Positions 8,571 through 17,018 of a DNA stretch of 64,000 nt are shown here, piece by piece; the stretch's first letter is position 1, and each line of letters begins with the position of its first letter. This DNA is from Aliisedimentitalea scapharcae (GTDB taxonomy: Bacteria > Pseudomonadota > Alphaproteobacteria > Rhodobacterales > Rhodobacteraceae). The position numbers and the translations under genes are program-made. The notes below the pieces were generated by a model. It was not told the origin of the DNA and made no database searches. It worked only from the letters and a program-made list of their open reading frames with translations. Location: NCBI RefSeq assembly GCF_045277565.1, contig NZ_CP123584.1, positions 3,844,001 through 3,908,000 on the forward strand. The letters are read 5' to 3'.

Positions 8571-9373
8571 TGTGCGGCCTCCGTGCGTCCCATGATTTCT
8601 TCTTCCATGTCCCAGATCATGCCCAGGATCTCATCGCGTTTGACGGCAAAATCAGGATGTTTCTTGACTTCACGCAGATCCTGCCCAACGCCCATATCAG
8701 CAAACGGCAGGTTATATTCCTTGTGAATGCGCCCCGGGCGTGGCGCCATGACCAGCAGGCGTTCGCCCAACAACAGCGCCTCTTCGACCGAATGGGTGAT
8801 CAGGATAATGGTCTTGCCGGTTTCCTTCCACAGTTTCAAAACGAGCGATTGCATCTTTTCCCGGGTCAGCGCATCCAATGCGCCCAACGGTTCGTCCATC
8901 AGGATCACATCGGGATCATTGGCCAGGCAACGCGCCAACGCCACCCGCTGCTGCATCCCGCCAGACAGTTCGTAAACGGCCTTTTCCTTGAAGTCCTGAA
9001 GCCCGACCACATCCAACAGGTGATCGACAATTTCGACCTTGTCGAGTTTTGGCATTCCCTTCATCGACGGGCCGAAACCCACGTTTTCACGCACGCTCAT
9101 CCATTCAAACAGGGCACCTTTTTGAAACACCATGCCGCGTTCGGCATCCGGGCCGATCACGCGGTGGCCGTTCATGACGATCTGACCTTCGGTCGGTGCC
9201 AGGAAACCAGCCAGAATATTCAATAATGTCGTCTTGCCGCAGCCCGAAGGGCCGAGCACGCTCATCAATTCACCTTCTTTGAGATGCAGGGAGACATCTT
9301 TCAGCGCCTGAACCGATCCGCCATTGGGCAGATCGAAACGCATCGAGATGTTTTCTATGGAAAGTCCAGACAT
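8567..9373 (-). CDS. tauB: Taurine ABC transporter ATP-binding protein TauB
   Basis: The 268-residue ATPase has Walker A GPSGCGKTT (41-49), the signature ELSGGMQQR (135-143), and Walker B DVILMDEP (155-162). It belongs to the TauB/SsuB/nitrate subfamily and powers sulfonate uptake together with TauC. The gene is coupled to tauC by an ATGA overlap, while 133 bp separate it from the upstream tauA. That gap contains a terminator-like hairpin, so less tauBC than tauA message is expected. Confidence 0.95.
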   Translation of the reverse strand: MSGLSIENISMRFDLPNGGSVQALKDVSLHLKEGELMSVLGPSGCGKTTLLNILAGFLAPTEGQIVMNGHRVIGPDAERGMVFQKGALFEWMSVRENVGFGPSMKGMPKLDKVEIVDHLLDVVGLQDFKEKAVYELSGGMQQRVALARCLANDPDVILMDEPLGALDALTREKMQSLVLKLWKETGKTIILITHSVEEALLLGERLLVMAPRPGRIHKEYNLPFADMGVGQDLREVKKHPDFAVKRDEILGMIWDMEEEIMGRTEAAQ

Positions 9374-9457
9374 ACGGGCGACCTCGCGCGTTGTATGTTA
9401 TCATTTTCGGACAGCTGGGAACGGCGGTGTGCCCCGGCTGTGCAGGGAAGTGGTGAC

Positions 9458-9490
9458 AAAAAGGGCGGGGTTCGTCGCGAACGCCCGCCC
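9458..9490 (-). terminator. Hairpin with T-tract between tauA and tauB (partial terminator / 3' stabiliser)
   Basis: On the minus strand a long stem (GGGCGGG pairing with CCCGCCC at 9463-9490, extended by GTTCG/CGAAC-type pairs with one bulge) is followed directly by TTTTT (9462-9458). The structure sits just after the tauA stop and would let binding-protein mRNA outnumber the transporter mRNA, as is common in ABC operons. Confidence 0.7.
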
Positions 9491-9506
9491 AATGTGCAAT
9501 CAGCGA

Positions 9507-10496
9507 TTACTGAGCCGCGCCCAGAGGACCGGCGTTCACAGCGTTTTCATAGCTATCCAGCGCCGAATCAATCGACCCGGCGGTCACGAACACGTCAGCC
9601 ACACCCTTCATGAATGTCTGAGCGTTGCCACCCAGCCACGTCTGCGACAACTGCTCTTCGACGCCCGGGAATTTCATGGTCGAAATCGCGCTGCGCGCCG
9701 AGTCGATGTCCATGCCGGATTCCTTGGCAATCACGGCCAGCATCTCGTCGCCACCGGCACCCGAGTTCCACTTTTCGTTGGCAGCCGCTGTGACGCTGAG
9801 GAATGTGGAAACAACGTCGCTGCTTTCGGCGACAAACCCTGCAGGGGCCGATGTCACGTCAAACACCAGGATACCCAGTTCTTCTTTTTCCGCACCGGTC
9901 AAAAGCGTGTTGCCATGCTCCTTCATGCGGCCCAATCCGCCGCCATAGCCACAGGCAAAATCGACGGCACCCTGGGCCAGCGCAGCTGCGCCTTCTGGGG
10001 GTGCCATGTCAACGATGTCCAGCGACGCCAGATCAATTCCAAAGTGGTCCATCTGGCGCAGGAAGCCATAGTGGGCCGCAGTTCCCATTGGAACAGCCAC
10101 TTTCTTGCCCGCCAGTTCGCTGGCCGAATCTTTGTCCACTTCCAAATCGGCACGTACGACACAGTTGTCATTTTCCGAGTAAGACACCGCAACGTCGAGA
10201 ACCTGGATGTCCTGACCGGCGCTGGCCGCGACGACGAAAGGCGGCACACCTTGGCTGACCGAAATCTGAACGTCGCCCGACGCCATGGCCGCGCTCATTG
10301 CTGTGCCGGTTTCAAAGCTGACCCAGTTCACTGTCATTCCCAGAGCTTCGTCATAGGATTTGTCGGCTTTTGCCGCCAGGAAGGGCATGGGCCATTCTAG
10401 GAAATACCCAACGGTCAGCTCTTCGGCGACGGCCGCCTGCGCCGTGACGGCTGCGGCGGCTGCAAATGCGAAGCTCTTGATTTTGTTTTTGATCAT
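9507..10496 (-). CDS. tauA: Taurine ABC transporter periplasmic binding protein TauA
   Basis: The 329-residue protein has a Sec signal peptide (MIKNKIKSFAFAAAAAV, cleavage near AVA-EE) followed by a TauA/SsuA/NMT1-type binding-protein fold. I start at 10496 because GGGAG lies six bases upstream; an in-frame ATG at 10517 would place that ribosome site inside the gene. It delivers taurine to TauBC. A pair of TauR-like boxes lies about 240 bp upstream, just beyond the stop of the flavoprotein gene, so tauABC probably has its own promoter. Confidence 0.92.
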   Translation of the reverse strand: MIKNKIKSFAFAAAAAVTAQAAVAEELTVGYFLEWPMPFLAAKADKSYDEALGMTVNWVSFETGTAMSAAMASGDVQISVSQGVPPFVVAASAGQDIQVLDVAVSYSENDNCVVRADLEVDKDSASELAGKKVAVPMGTAAHYGFLRQMDHFGIDLASLDIVDMAPPEGAAALAQGAVDFACGYGGGLGRMKEHGNTLLTGAEKEELGILVFDVTSAPAGFVAESSDVVSTFLSVTAAANEKWNSGAGGDEMLAVIAKESGMDIDSARSAISTMKFPGVEEQLSQTWLGGNAQTFMKGVADVFVTAGSIDSALDSYENAVNAGPLGAAQ

Positions 10497-10738
10497 CTTT
10501 TTCTCCCAGTTGATCATTTTGGACAGCCCCTTTCGAGCCCTGCCCAGTCGTGTTTTTTGGGATTAAGACCCCGTGAGATCCAGTTCCCTTTATTTTTTTG
10601 ACGGTTATCCCGCTCTTAGGCTGCGACACCCTGACTTTGGAGTCCAGAGACTTGATTGAATTCAAACTGCATGACAGCTTCTCAATTTGCTCCGGGCCAA
10701 GGGTTGACCCAAACAATGTTCATGGTTGGGCTGCTACG

Positions 10739-10771
10739 ATACTCCCAGTTTCACTCCCCGACTAAGTCCAG
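10739..10771 (-). promoter_or_regulatory. Putative TauR box pair upstream of tauABC
   Basis: Reading the minus strand, CTGGACTTAG (10771-10762) and CTGGGAGTAT (10748-10739) start 23 bp apart, the same spacing as the repeats before tpa and xsc. The first copy is very close to the CTGGAC(T/C)TAA repeat described for Rhodobacter capsulatus TauR. The second copy is weaker. Confidence 0.5.
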
Positions 10772-10774
10772 ATT

Positions 10775-12055
10775 TCAATCTGCTTCCAGTTTATCCCGAA
10801 CCCGCATCAATCCCATAGCCAAACCAGCGCCTCTGACCTGGATGTCACGGAACCGATAATTGCGCATGCCGGTAACCGGGAACGGCAGGCTTTCGGCACC
10901 TGCGCCCAACGCCCGCTGGGCCAGAACCTTGCCCATGACAAGAGACATCGCGACACCACGGCCATTATAGCCCAGCCCCGCAAAGATCCCCGGTTCCGGT
11001 TCGTGCAGATGCGGGACATGATCTGATGTCAGCGCAATTTCACCCCCCCAGCGATATGTCCATTTGACCCCCTTGAGGCTGGGAAAGATCCTGGGGGCAT
11101 CTTGCAGCAGCCACCTGAAGCCGCCTGTGCCACCGAAAGGTTTACGAAACCCGATGCCCCCGAACACCATTTGGTTACCAGGTTCGCGACGGGCGTACAT
11201 GATCAGACGTCGGGTATCGGAAATCGTATGTCCTTGTGCCAGAATCGGACCGATTTGATCGTCGCTCAAAGGTTCGGTCGCGATCTGAACCGGTGTCAGC
11301 GGCAGGATAGAGCGTTTCAATCCCGGGATCAGATCATCGGTATACCCATTGGTTGCAACAATGATTGATTGCGCGCGCACCTGACCCTGATCAATATTGA
11401 GTACCCAATCAGCACCTTCACGGCGTGGCTGGCTGGCTCTGGCCCCCTCTATGATGCGCGCTCCGGCGGCAACGGCGGCGGCGGCAAGCCCGTATACCAG
11501 AGACAACGGTTGGACTGCACCGCCTTTGGGTGACAACACAGCCGAGCCATATCCGGACGCTCCGGTCAGACGCTGTACATCCGCTTGCCCCAGAAATTCG
11601 AACCCAGCACCGAAAGCGTTCCACAAACGCGCGGCCTTTTCCCAGGCTGTTCGGGCCTTGTCGCAGTGATTACACCGAACCCATCCATTTTGGCGCGCAT
11701 CACATGCAATTCGATATTTCCGCACCAGATCAAACAGATCATCAGCCGAGCGCAAAGACACGTCTGCCATACGTTCAAAATAGACATCTCCCACGGCGCG
11801 GCGCAAATCTGCGGGATAGGTCACTGGCAACATCGGATTGACTTGCCCTCCGCTGCGCCCGGATGCACCGTATCCCAAGGTTTCCGCCTCGAGCACGATC
11901 ACATCGGTTCCGGCTTCGGCCATTTCCAACGCCGCGCGCAGACCTGTAAAGCCGCCACCAACAACCAGAACGTCACAGCACAGATCTCCACTGGCTCCCA
12001 GACCGATTGGGGGTTTGGGAGCCGTGACCCGCCACAGTGAATTGACGTCCATCAT
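10775..12055 (-). CDS. FAD-dependent oxidoreductase of the DadA / PuuB (DAO) family
   Basis: The product has the Rossmann motif VVGGGFTGLRAALEMAE near its N-terminus, a Y-GASGRSGGQV segment typical of gamma-glutamylputrescine oxidase or DadA relatives, and a C-terminal GLGYNGRGVAMS FAD-contact motif. Such enzymes oxidise the C-N bond of amines or amino acids. I start at the ATG at 12055 (GAGGG five bases upstream). The longest frame opens at 12115. It lies between tauABC and tpa in the tau direction, so a role in deaminating taurine, an N-alkyl taurine or alanine is conceivable. A resemblance to the large subunit of taurine dehydrogenase (TauY) should be tested; no small subunit is present. 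Confidence 0.85.
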   Translation of the reverse strand: MMDVNSLWRVTAPKPPIGLGASGDLCCDVLVVGGGFTGLRAALEMAEAGTDVIVLEAETLGYGASGRSGGQVNPMLPVTYPADLRRAVGDVYFERMADVSLRSADDLFDLVRKYRIACDARQNGWVRCNHCDKARTAWEKAARLWNAFGAGFEFLGQADVQRLTGASGYGSAVLSPKGGAVQPLSLVYGLAAAAVAAGARIIEGARASQPRREGADWVLNIDQGQVRAQSIIVATNGYTDDLIPGLKRSILPLTPVQIATEPLSDDQIGPILAQGHTISDTRRLIMYARREPGNQMVFGGIGFRKPFGGTGGFRWLLQDAPRIFPSLKGVKWTYRWGGEIALTSDHVPHLHEPEPGIFAGLGYNGRGVAMSLVMGKVLAQRALGAGAESLPFPVTGMRNYRFRDIQVRGAGLAMGLMRVRDKLEAD

Positions 12056-12197
12056 TCTCACCCTCATCGCAGTTTTATCTAACCTGTCGCCAGTTTGCTG
12101 GTCTGCCAAGCTCACACTCTGTCCAGGTGGTCATGAAATTTGATCATTTTTATCAAACCTATTTATTTTCAGCATCTTATGATTTTCCACCCTCGCT

Positions 12198-12230
12198 CTG
12201 GCGTTACGGGATTTGGGAATCTGGCCCTAT
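12198..12230 (+). promoter_or_regulatory. Putative TauR box pair upstream of tpa
   Basis: CTGGCGTTAC (12198-12207) and CTGGCCCTAT (12221-12230) are direct repeats 23 bp apart, ending 97 bp before the tpa start. The pair is nearly identical in sequence and spacing to the one before xsc (17019-17051), which argues for a shared regulator, most simply the nearby TauR. Confidence 0.65.
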
Positions 12231-12327
12231 ATTCCACCACGGTTTCCATGTGTGGTGACTTATCGCAAATAGCCCCGGTCAGCGGGGGCGCGCGCAAAGC
12301 GTCTCATATAGAATGAAAGGACATGTC

Positions 12328-13725
12328 ATGGACGGCACGTTCAACGAAAACGATCTTTCCCGCGTGGTCGAAGCCGACAAGGCTCACCTGTGGCACCACC
12401 TGTTCCAGCACAAGGCGCTGGAAACATCGGATCCCCGCATCATAGTCGAAGGCAAGGACATGCGCGTCTGGGATCAGAACGGCAAGGAATTCCTGGATGC
12501 CGTTTCAGGTGGCGTCTGGACCGTCAATGTTGGCTATGGCCGTGAATCCATTGCCAAGGCCGTCTACGAGCAATTGATGAAAGTGTGCTATTTCGCCAAC
12601 TCGGCCGGTTCGATACCCGGATCGCTGTTTGCGCAAAAGCTGATCAGCAAAATGCCCGGCATGAGCCGCGTCTATTACACCAACTCCGGGTCCGAAGCGA
12701 ACGAGAAGGTGTTCAAGATGGTGCGCCAGATCGCGCACAAGCGTTATGGCGGCAAGAAAACCAAGATCCTGTATCGCGACCGCGATTATCATGGTTCGAC
12801 TCTGGCGACCATGTCGGCCGGTGGGCAGGACGAGCGCACCGCACAATATGGCCCGTTTGCGCCCGATTTCGTGCGCGTGCCCCACTGCATGGAATACCGC
12901 AAGCACGAATTGGGCCTGGAAGACCTGTCCGGCGAAGCCTTTGGCCAGGCCTGTGCCGATGCCATCGAAGAGGTGATCCTGCGCGAAGGTCCGGAAACTG
13001 TCGGCCTGCTGTGTCTGGAACCGGTGACGGCCGGTGGTGGCGTGATCGAAGCGCCCGAAGGGTATTGGGAGCGGGTCCAGGAGATCTGCAAGAAGTACGA
13101 CGTGCTGCTGCATATCGACGAAGTTGTCTGTGGTGTCGGCCGCACCGGCACCTGGTTTGGTTATCAACAGTACGGTATCAAACCCGACTTTGTGACCATG
13201 GCCAAAGGTGTGGCGTCCGGATACGCCGCGATTGCCTGCATGACCACCACCGAAGACGTCTTTGACCTGTTCAAGGATGACGCCTCGGATCCGATGAACT
13301 ACTTCCGTGACATCTCGACGTTTGGGGGCTGCACTGCCGGCCCTGCGGCTGCTTTGGAAAACATGCGCATCATCGAAGACGAAGACCTGTTGGGCAATTG
13401 CGCCAACATGGGTGATCGGATGATGGGCAATCTTCAGGCGCTCATGGAAAAGCACAAGGTGATCGGTGACGTGCGTGGCAAGGGCCTGTTCCTGGGGGCC
13501 GAGCTGGTCGCAGACCGGTCAACAAAAGAACCTGTCGCAGAAAAGCTGGCCCAGCAGGTTGTGGCCGAATGTGGTGCCCAAGGCGTCATCATCGGTGTGA
13601 CCAACCGCTCGATCCCGAGCCGCAACAACACCCTGTGCTTCAGCCCCGCGCTGATCGCCACGGCTGATGACATCGACAAGATCACGGATTCCGTTGATGT
13701 CGCCCTGACACGCGTCTTCGGGTAA
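12328..13725 (+). CDS. tpa: Taurine:pyruvate aminotransferase (class III PLP enzyme)
   Basis: The 465-residue class III aminotransferase has the PLP aspartate in HIDEVVCGVGRTG (D264) and the Schiff-base lysine in TMAKGVASGY (K293). Tpa converts taurine and pyruvate to sulfoacetaldehyde and L-alanine in the cytoplasm. I use the ATG at 12328, six bases after AAAGGA; an ATG at 12313 precedes that site. The assignment to Tpa rather than another omega-aminotransferase rests on tauABC, tauR and xsc nearby and on the shared upstream repeats. A stem-loop lies 10 bp after the stop. Confidence 0.93.
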   Translation: MDGTFNENDLSRVVEADKAHLWHHLFQHKALETSDPRIIVEGKDMRVWDQNGKEFLDAVSGGVWTVNVGYGRESIAKAVYEQLMKVCYFANSAGSIPGSLFAQKLISKMPGMSRVYYTNSGSEANEKVFKMVRQIAHKRYGGKKTKILYRDRDYHGSTLATMSAGGQDERTAQYGPFAPDFVRVPHCMEYRKHELGLEDLSGEAFGQACADAIEEVILREGPETVGLLCLEPVTAGGGVIEAPEGYWERVQEICKKYDVLLHIDEVVCGVGRTGTWFGYQQYGIKPDFVTMAKGVASGYAAIACMTTTEDVFDLFKDDASDPMNYFRDISTFGGCTAGPAAALENMRIIEDEDLLGNCANMGDRMMGNLQALMEKHKVIGDVRGKGLFLGAELVADRSTKEPVAEKLAQQVVAECGAQGVIIGVTNRSIPSRNNTLCFSPALIATADDIDKITDSVDVALTRVFG

Positions 13726-13735
13726 CCAAGACGTT

Positions 13736-13770
13736 GCCCTCACCCCGGTTTCTTCCCCTGGGGTGAGGGC
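13736..13770 (+). terminator. Stem-loop after tpa
   Basis: GCCCTCACCCC (13736-13746) and GGGGTGAGGGC (13760-13770) form a perfect 11-bp stem with a 13-base loop. No T-run follows, so it may be a weak terminator or an mRNA 3' stabiliser. Confidence 0.6.
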
Positions 13771-13791
13771 GCTTCCGCGCCGCAAGCGCCC

Positions 13792-13839
13792 AAGAAAATT
13801 CACAAATTTTCTTACCAAAATTCTTTCTCCAAGAATTTT
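13792..13839. repeat. Paired AT-rich hairpin element, copy 1
   Basis: Two perfect 9-bp hairpins are joined by ACC: AAGAAAATT/AATTTTCTT (13792-13813) and AAAATTCTT/AAGAATTTT (13817-13839). A second element of identical architecture lies at 22753-22797. The shared layout, not the exact sequence, defines it as a dispersed repeat. Confidence 0.7.
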
Positions 13840-14047
13840 CCGCCCTCAAAACGCCGCAGCTTCAACCAGATACGGACACCTTGCAAAAGGGCGAATTGTG
13901 TCACCGCGCCGTTGACCAAACAGGTCCACCTGCTTTCCGCCCGGCGACTGATCACAAAATAGCGGCACCGGTTCAGCACCGGCACCGCTTGTTCCGTCTG
14001 TGTTTGACCGCCCCTCACGCAAAGCCAGGCGACGCTAATGCGATCTG

Positions 14048-15100
14048 CTAGACCATCTGAAACAGGATCCCGCTGACAATCGCGCCAGCGATCCCCAGCC
14101 CCAGATAAGTAAAGAACACCTGCGGCTTCACCAGTGACCAGACTGCCGCCATCGCCGGGATCGAGCTGATCGCGCCAGCAACCATGAACGCCATTGCAGC
14201 ACCAGCGCTCATGCCCTGCTCCATCAGCCCGGCCAACAGCGGCGGTGCAACGTAGGAGTTCAGATAGGCAGGCATCCCGACCAGGGCCGCAACTGCGATC
14301 GGAACAACCCCTTCGCCACCAACAGCCTGAGCAATCAGGTCTGCAGGGACATAATTCACCAGCAGCGCTTCCAGAACATACGCCAAGGCCAGCCACTTTA
14401 GCAAAAACAGACCATTGCTGACAAACTCGGCCTTGAACACTGCGCGACGCGGCTCTTCCTGCCAGAACGCCCAATGGGGTTTGGGGTCCTCCACCTTGGT
14501 GCCGCCACAGCAACCAGATGGCTTGTACACCTTGAGCGGAGCCGCAAAGGCTCCATGCCCTTTCAAGGCGCGAATGGCAAACCCGCCGAATAGACCCAGG
14601 CCGACGGCCGCCACGGCCTTGCCAATTGCAAACGGCCACCCCAGAGCACCGGCCGTGATCAACAATGTGGGTGGGTCAATCAACGGCGAGCTCAGCCAGA
14701 ACGCCATGACTGCCGACAAAGGAGCCCCAAGCGCCAACAAACCGGCAATGAATGGGATGACTTCACAGGAACAGAACGGAGCCAGGCCTCCGAAAAGAGC
14801 CGCCAAAAGGATCATGCGGGTTTCGCGCCCCTCAAAGGCCCGCGCCACCAGAACTTCGGCCCCCGTCGCTTTGAGATACGCCAACAGCAAAACGGCAAAC
14901 AGGATGTATCGGGCCGTATGGGCCAGAGCCGCCAGCGCAAATCCCACAACCTCCCGAACGTTGCCGGGATCCAAAACCGCAACCGCGATCAACAGCACGA
15001 CACTCACGGTCCAGGGCGTTTTCACCCACCCCGTCCAATCCCGCCGCGCAGAGGTACTTTGTGCAATATCAGCCATCGTTTGCAGCCTTTTTATCTTCAT
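14048..15100 (-). CDS. Permease of the COG0701 / DUF318 (ArsP-like) family
   Basis: The protein of about 350 residues has roughly eight to ten membrane helices and the family motif PFCSCEVIPF in the first half, plus a cysteine pair in SGCCGGTK in the central cytoplasmic loop. Relatives include the organoarsenical exporter ArsP and uncharacterised thiol-containing permeases. An in-frame ATG eight codons in (MADIAQ) is an alternative start. The gene overlaps the upstream ArsR-type regulator by about 30 bp, so the two form one operon. The transported compound is unknown; a thiophilic metal, metalloid or sulfur anion is plausible. Confidence 0.85.
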   Translation of the reverse strand: MKIKRLQTMADIAQSTSARRDWTGWVKTPWTVSVVLLIAVAVLDPGNVREVVGFALAALAHTARYILFAVLLLAYLKATGAEVLVARAFEGRETRMILLAALFGGLAPFCSCEVIPFIAGLLALGAPLSAVMAFWLSSPLIDPPTLLITAGALGWPFAIGKAVAAVGLGLFGGFAIRALKGHGAFAAPLKVYKPSGCCGGTKVEDPKPHWAFWQEEPRRAVFKAEFVSNGLFLLKWLALAYVLEALLVNYVPADLIAQAVGGEGVVPIAVAALVGMPAYLNSYVAPPLLAGLMEQGMSAGAAMAFMVAGAISSIPAMAAVWSLVKPQVFFTYLGLGIAGAIVSGILFQMV

Positions 15101-15380
15101 CCTGACAGCATTCGTTCAAAATGAACCCCGCCAACGCTTCCAATTGTGTGAACCTGGCCCGATTGATGACCTGACGCCCGGATTTCTCCTGATCAACCAG
15201 ATCCGCCCCGGACAGGAATTTGAGATGATGCGCCAATGTAGATGGCGCAATGCCCGTGCGGTCCTGAATCTCTCCGACGGTCAACCCCGCATGACCGGCG
15301 CGGATCAATGTGCGCAATACCTTGAGCCTTGCTTCGGACCCCATAGCCGCGAATCCCTGCGCTGCCATTTCCCATTGCAT
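15069..15380 (-). CDS. ArsR/SmtB-family transcriptional regulator
   Basis: The 103-residue winged-helix protein shows the ArsR recognition helix in TGIAPSTLAHHLKFL followed by the wing. The ATG at 15380 has a near-perfect AGGAG seven bases upstream; the longer open frame reaching 15509 would bury that site. Cysteines occur only near the C-terminus (ECCQDEDK), so a thiol or metal sensor there is possible. It is co-transcribed with the ArsP-like permease and probably represses it through the palindrome just upstream. Its promoter faces that of tauR. Confidence 0.9.
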   Translation of the reverse strand: MQWEMAAQGFAAMGSEARLKVLRTLIRAGHAGLTVGEIQDRTGIAPSTLAHHLKFLSGADLVDQEKSGRQVINRARFTQLEALAGFILNECCQDEDKKAANDG

Positions 15381-15402
15381 GTTGATTCTCCTAAAACCTA
15401 TT

Positions 15403-15412
15403 AAACTAGTTT
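15403..15412. promoter_or_regulatory. Palindromic candidate operator for the ArsR-type regulator
   Basis: AAACTAGTTT is a perfect 10-bp palindrome in an AT-rich stretch 23 bp upstream of the arsR-like start, where ArsR repressors normally bind. A shorter ACTAGT recurs at 15540-15545 near the tauR start. Confidence 0.45.
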
Positions 15413-15508
15413 TATAGTTTCTTTTGCGAAATTCAACCCACTTGTTCCACAAAAGCGGCCCGCCACACCGAACGCTCAAAGAAAAACGATCACTATTGGC
15501 TTTTTCCA

Positions 15509-15540
15509 ATATGTCCAGATTGCACCTGGATTAAGTCCAA
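15509..15540 (-). promoter_or_regulatory. Putative TauR box pair in the tauR leader
   Basis: On the minus strand TTGGACTTAA (15540-15531) and CTGGACATAT (15518-15509) start 22 bp apart. They end 14 bp before the tauR ATG, a position that would suit autoregulation. The boxes point away from tauR, toward the arsR-like gene. Confidence 0.55.
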
Positions 15541-15554
15541 ACTAGTCTGCCCTC

Positions 15555-17015
15555 ATGGCAATCTCAGTCGATACCTTCTTTCTCAATCCCGACGTACAGG
15601 GCACCCTGCAATCCCAAATTCAGCAAATGATTGCTGAGGGGATTCTTTCAGGGCGGTTTCATGTCGGGGAAAAACTCCCCTCCTCACGCAAATTGGCGGC
15701 CCACTTAGGGATCAGCCGGATTACCGTGACCCTGGCCTATACGGAACTTTTGGCCAATGACTACATCACCTCGCGCGGCCGCTCGGGATATTATGTTTCC
15801 GAAAACGCACCGATTCCGCCGACCTATGCGCCGACGACCAGAACTCAGGATCGCGTTGATTGGTCCCGGGCCTTGGCCCGAACCTTCACCGGCGGAGACA
15901 CGCCGCGCAAGCCGTTGGATTGGCATCAGCTAAAGTATCCGTTCATCTATGGTCAGGCCGATCCCACATTGTTTGATCACGCAAACTGGCGCCTGTGCGC
16001 CATGCGGGCTTTGGGGCACAAGGATTTCACCCCGATGACAGTCGATTATTTCGACCAGGACGATCCGTTGTTGGTGGAATACATCGCCCGACACACCTTG
16101 CCACGGCGCGGTGTCACCGCGCGCCCCGAAGAGATCCTCATCACTTTGGGAGCCCAGAACGCGCTTTGGCTTGCTTCTCAGATTCTGCTGGGCCCGGATC
16201 GCAAGGCCGCCATCGAAGACCCATGCTATTATTCGCTGCGCGATCTGTTGGTTCAATCGCGCTGTCAGCTGGACCCGATAGCCGTGGATCGCGATGGCCT
16301 GCGCCCCGAAGCGATTACAGCCAACACAGATGTCATCTTTACCACGCCCAGCCACCATGCACCTACGACCGCGACAATGCCGGTCGAGCGCAGAAAGCGT
16401 TTGTTGGAGCGCGCAAGGCAACTGGATGCTCTGATCGTCGAAGACGACTATGATTTCGAGATGGCATTTCTGGCCGCGCCATCGCCCGCTCTCAAATCCA
16501 TGGATGAAGACGGGCGTGTCATCTATACGGGCAGCTTTTCGAAATCTTTGTTTCCTGGCTTGCGCCTTGGATATCTGGTGGGGTCCGAACCCTTTATTCG
16601 TCAGGCACGCGCCCTGCGGGCCAGCGTCCTGCGCCACCCGCCTGGCCACGTCCAACGTACGGCGGCCTATTTTCTGTCATTGGGTCACTACGACGCTCAG
16701 ATCAGGCGGACAGCCACAGCTTTACACGAACGCCGGCGAACTCTCGAAGATGCTGTCGCCAAACACAAACTCACCATTGCCGGGCGCGGCGTCTATGGCG
16801 GGTCTTCCTTGTGGATGCAGGCTCCGGACCGGATCGACACCACCAGACTGGCCGAAATCCTGCGCGAAGAGGACGTGTTGATCGAACCAGGCGCACCGTT
16901 TTTTCACGCATCGAACCGCAAACACAATTTCTATCGGCTCGGGTATTCGTCGATTGCGCCGTCTCGCATCGAACCCGGCGTCGAAAAAATAGCGAGCGCG
17001 ATTCGCAAAATGTAG
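15555..17015 (+). CDS. tauR: MocR-type (GntR + aminotransferase domain) regulator TauR
   Basis: The 486-residue protein has an N-terminal GntR winged helix (about 14-80, with SSRKLAAHLGISRITVTLAY) and a class I aminotransferase-like domain from about residue 120. The PLP lysine is K330 in GSFSKSLFPG. MocR regulators sense amino compounds through PLP; TauR of Rhodobacter capsulatus activates tpa, xsc and tauABC with taurine. Its place between tpa and xsc and the repeated boxes in four promoters support the same job here. The stop codon abuts the box pair of the xsc promoter. Confidence 0.92.
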   Translation: MAISVDTFFLNPDVQGTLQSQIQQMIAEGILSGRFHVGEKLPSSRKLAAHLGISRITVTLAYTELLANDYITSRGRSGYYVSENAPIPPTYAPTTRTQDRVDWSRALARTFTGGDTPRKPLDWHQLKYPFIYGQADPTLFDHANWRLCAMRALGHKDFTPMTVDYFDQDDPLLVEYIARHTLPRRGVTARPEEILITLGAQNALWLASQILLGPDRKAAIEDPCYYSLRDLLVQSRCQLDPIAVDRDGLRPEAITANTDVIFTTPSHHAPTTATMPVERRKRLLERARQLDALIVEDDYDFEMAFLAAPSPALKSMDEDGRVIYTGSFSKSLFPGLRLGYLVGSEPFIRQARALRASVLRHPPGHVQRTAAYFLSLGHYDAQIRRTATALHERRRTLEDAVAKHKLTIAGRGVYGGSSLWMQAPDRIDTTRLAEILREEDVLIEPGAPFFHASNRKHNFYRLGYSSIAPSRIEPGVEKIASAIRKM

Positions 17016-17018
17016 CAT

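Larger units (their letters stand above)
13726..14047. other. 322-bp spacer after tpa without a convincing gene
   Basis: The spacer holds a GC-rich stem-loop next to tpa and a paired AT-rich hairpin element (13792-13839). The remaining 200 bp to the permease stop have no recognisable product on either strand; the open minus-strand frame that covers it is out of phase with the permease and has a protein-unlike composition. Confidence 0.5.

Noticed and set aside
12117..12126. CTGGACAGAG on the minus strand upstream of the flavoprotein gene, considered as a TauR box
   Set aside because: No second copy lies 22-23 bp away, unlike the four accepted pairs.
13812..14639. 275-codon minus-strand frame overlapping the permease 3' end
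   Set aside because: It is out of phase with the permease, Cys/Gly/Trp-rich, and covers the paired-hairpin repeat.
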